From Lunularia cruciata (taxonomy: Eukaryota > Streptophyta > Marchantiopsida > Lunulariales > Lunulariaceae), in NCBI GenBank assembly GCA_948567375.1, contig OX419760.1:5952001-6016000 (forward strand): DNA of 64,000 nucleotides. The letters are read 5' to 3'. Positions within the stretch are counted from its first letter, which is position 1; the number at the start of each line of letters is the position of its first letter. The notes beneath the pieces were generated by a model. It was not told where the DNA came from. It saw nothing but the letters and a program-made list of their open reading frames with translations, and ran no database searches. Positions 62,938 to 64,000 of the stretch are shown one piece after another. A program made the translations under genes and the position numbers.

Positions 62938-63063
62938 CCGCACAACCACACTAGTTCACCATGTCAATTTACTACAATCATTACCACATTTAACCAGCAG
63001 CCGCACAACCACACTAGTTCACCATGTCAATTTAATACAATCATTACCACATTTAACCAGCAC
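62938..63063 (+). repeat. 63-bp tandem duplication
   Basis: Two adjacent 63-bp units (62938-63000 and 63001-63063) differ by about one base. Each starts CCGCACAACCACACTAG and ends TTTAACCAG plus CA. Long open frames over this area come from the repeat and are not supported as genes. Confidence 0.9.
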
Positions 63064-63240
63064 AAGTGCTATGTTTCATTGAACGAATAGAGTATTTGAG
63101 ATAGAGTATTCCAAATAAATCAAACTCATCCAAAGTAAATAAATAGAAGAGTAATTAGAAACCCACTCAAAGTAAATAAATAGAATATTCTAAGTGAATC
63201 AAATCATTCAAAGTAGATAAATATAAACAAAAGAGTTCAG
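63064..63240 (+). repeat. Short AT-rich repeats with CAAAGTARATAAATA
   Basis: CAAAGTAAATAAATAGAA or CAAAGTAGATAAATATAA occurs three times (near 63135, 63168 and 63209), each with nearby ATCAAA(C/T)CAT or ATTCYAA phrases. It lies directly next to the H2 transposase and may belong to its end region. Confidence 0.6.
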
Positions 63241-64000
63241 TTGTATCAATTATACTCGAAGTCAATACAAATATTCCATGGATATGGAAGTCATATAAAT
63301 ATTACATTGTACGGGATCCCATATGTGCCAAAAAAATTTGCATTACATAATTTCTTGTTTCTTCTGGGTTCTCTCCTCGGTACTCAGAAGCTAATTGGTC
63401 CACACTTTGCTCTTAGGTTCCTATATCTAAATCCAAATCATCAAAGTACTCCTCTACCTAATTATCCGCCTTGTGAATCAGAAAGTTATGGAGAAGAATA
63501 CAACACAATCACCCATCTTGGTAGATCTACATTTTGTCTTGGATCATTTCGTTGTACTCTTAATTCGTTGAGCGAATGCCATCTAGTTTTCAGAATTCCA
63601 AAACAATGCTCATTTGCTCCTCTAGCACGTGTAAGATACTTATTAAAATTAGCCTTGTCTTGTACGAGCTTGTTTGAAGGTAGGAACTAAATGTGCCACA
63701 GGAATATAACCTAAATCCTCTAATAAACATTGATGGTTCTCAAACAAGTTGCACTCTCCCTTGTATTCAAATCAATCCATATAGGTGATCTTTTAATACA
63801 TGCCATGTTGTGGCAAGAACCCAACATACCTACGTTCCCAATTCACACCGTTGCAAATTTTATAGTTACTTATTTGCACTTTACATATATAAATATGATC
63901 ATTTTATGATTATCAACAACATTTAACAAAACACTAATTCTTACCTCTTGTAAAATGAATAATTTGTGTCTTGTCTTTGCATACTACTTGACCATTGATG
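63241..64000 (-). pseudogene. H2 PIF/Harbinger transposase, cut by the window end
   Basis: Minus strand. Exon 1 enters from beyond the window and ends at 63945, reading INGQVVCKDKTQIIHFT. This is homologous to MNGQVSCDDKRRIIHF of H1. A GTAAGA intron of 115 bp (63944-63830) lies at the same position as in H1. Exon 2 from 63829 reads MLGSCHNMACIKRSPIWIDL, hits a stop near 63745, and in a shifted frame resumes with NFNKYLTRARGANEHCFGIL and KTRWHSLNELRVQRNDPR (about 63660-63555). The NEHCFGILKTRW segment is the Harbinger third catalytic region with its Glu. A WVIVLYSSP end follows. The copy is inactive in exon 2 but less decayed than H1. The remainder, and any partner gene, lies outside the window. 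Confidence 0.75.

Noticed and set aside
62653-63090. Overlapping open frames of up to 145 residues on the plus strand
   Set aside because: Three frames are open at once over tandem duplications, and the peptides repeat with the DNA. There is no domain, so this is repeat-driven openness.
63241-63690. Plus-strand 149-residue open frame
   Set aside because: It is antisense to exon 2 of the H2 Harbinger transposase, whose minus-strand motifs are clear.

Overview
This window is nuclear DNA of a land plant with a large, repeat-rich genome. The evidence is one spliced gene for a plastid thylakoid thioredoxin-like protein (HCF164), chromodomain Ty3/gypsy elements primed by initiator tRNA-Met, PIF/Harbinger transposase remnants, and long AT-rich decayed stretches. 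A gymnosperm fits the style of the repeats, but nothing in the window fixes the species.

Layout. 1-4640 is AT-rich with an old duplicated block. 4640-7000 is a plus-strand remnant (D) of an uncharacterised coiled-coil 'ORF3'. 8374-19378 is a Ty3/gypsy chromovirus (A1) with terminal repeats and a 5-bp target duplication. A reverse-oriented chromovirus of a second family (B1) and two B-family LTRs sit inside it. 19538-22880 holds a very old gypsy remnant (E). 24541-27744 is a low-copy island with the four-exon HCF164 gene. 27745-41684 is a reverse-strand non-chromovirus gypsy element (C1) carrying ORF3 downstream of integrase; it is split by A2 (31558-37128). 41685-45833 is a 5'-truncated A copy (A3) holding a solo B LTR with a perfect target duplication. 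45834-47036 is a second ORF3 fragment (C2), and 47037-50174 is the 5' half of a reverse B element (B2). 51290-59980 is a Harbinger-type DNA transposon (H1) with a minus-strand transposase and a plus-strand Myb/NAM-associated partner gene, split by A4 (53715-59241), the best preserved A copy. 61578-61803 is an argininosuccinate synthase pseudogene exon. 63241 to the end is a second Harbinger transposase (H2) that runs off the window.

How it fits together. Only HCF164 looks like a working host gene. The nesting gives a relative order: E, C and H1 are older than the A copies, and B LTRs sit inside A copies. The points most worth a second look are the ORF3 family, heat-shock-element-like clusters in the A LTR, a variable 60-bp in-frame repeat between protease and reverse transcriptase of the A family, and a multi-armed fold-back inside A2.
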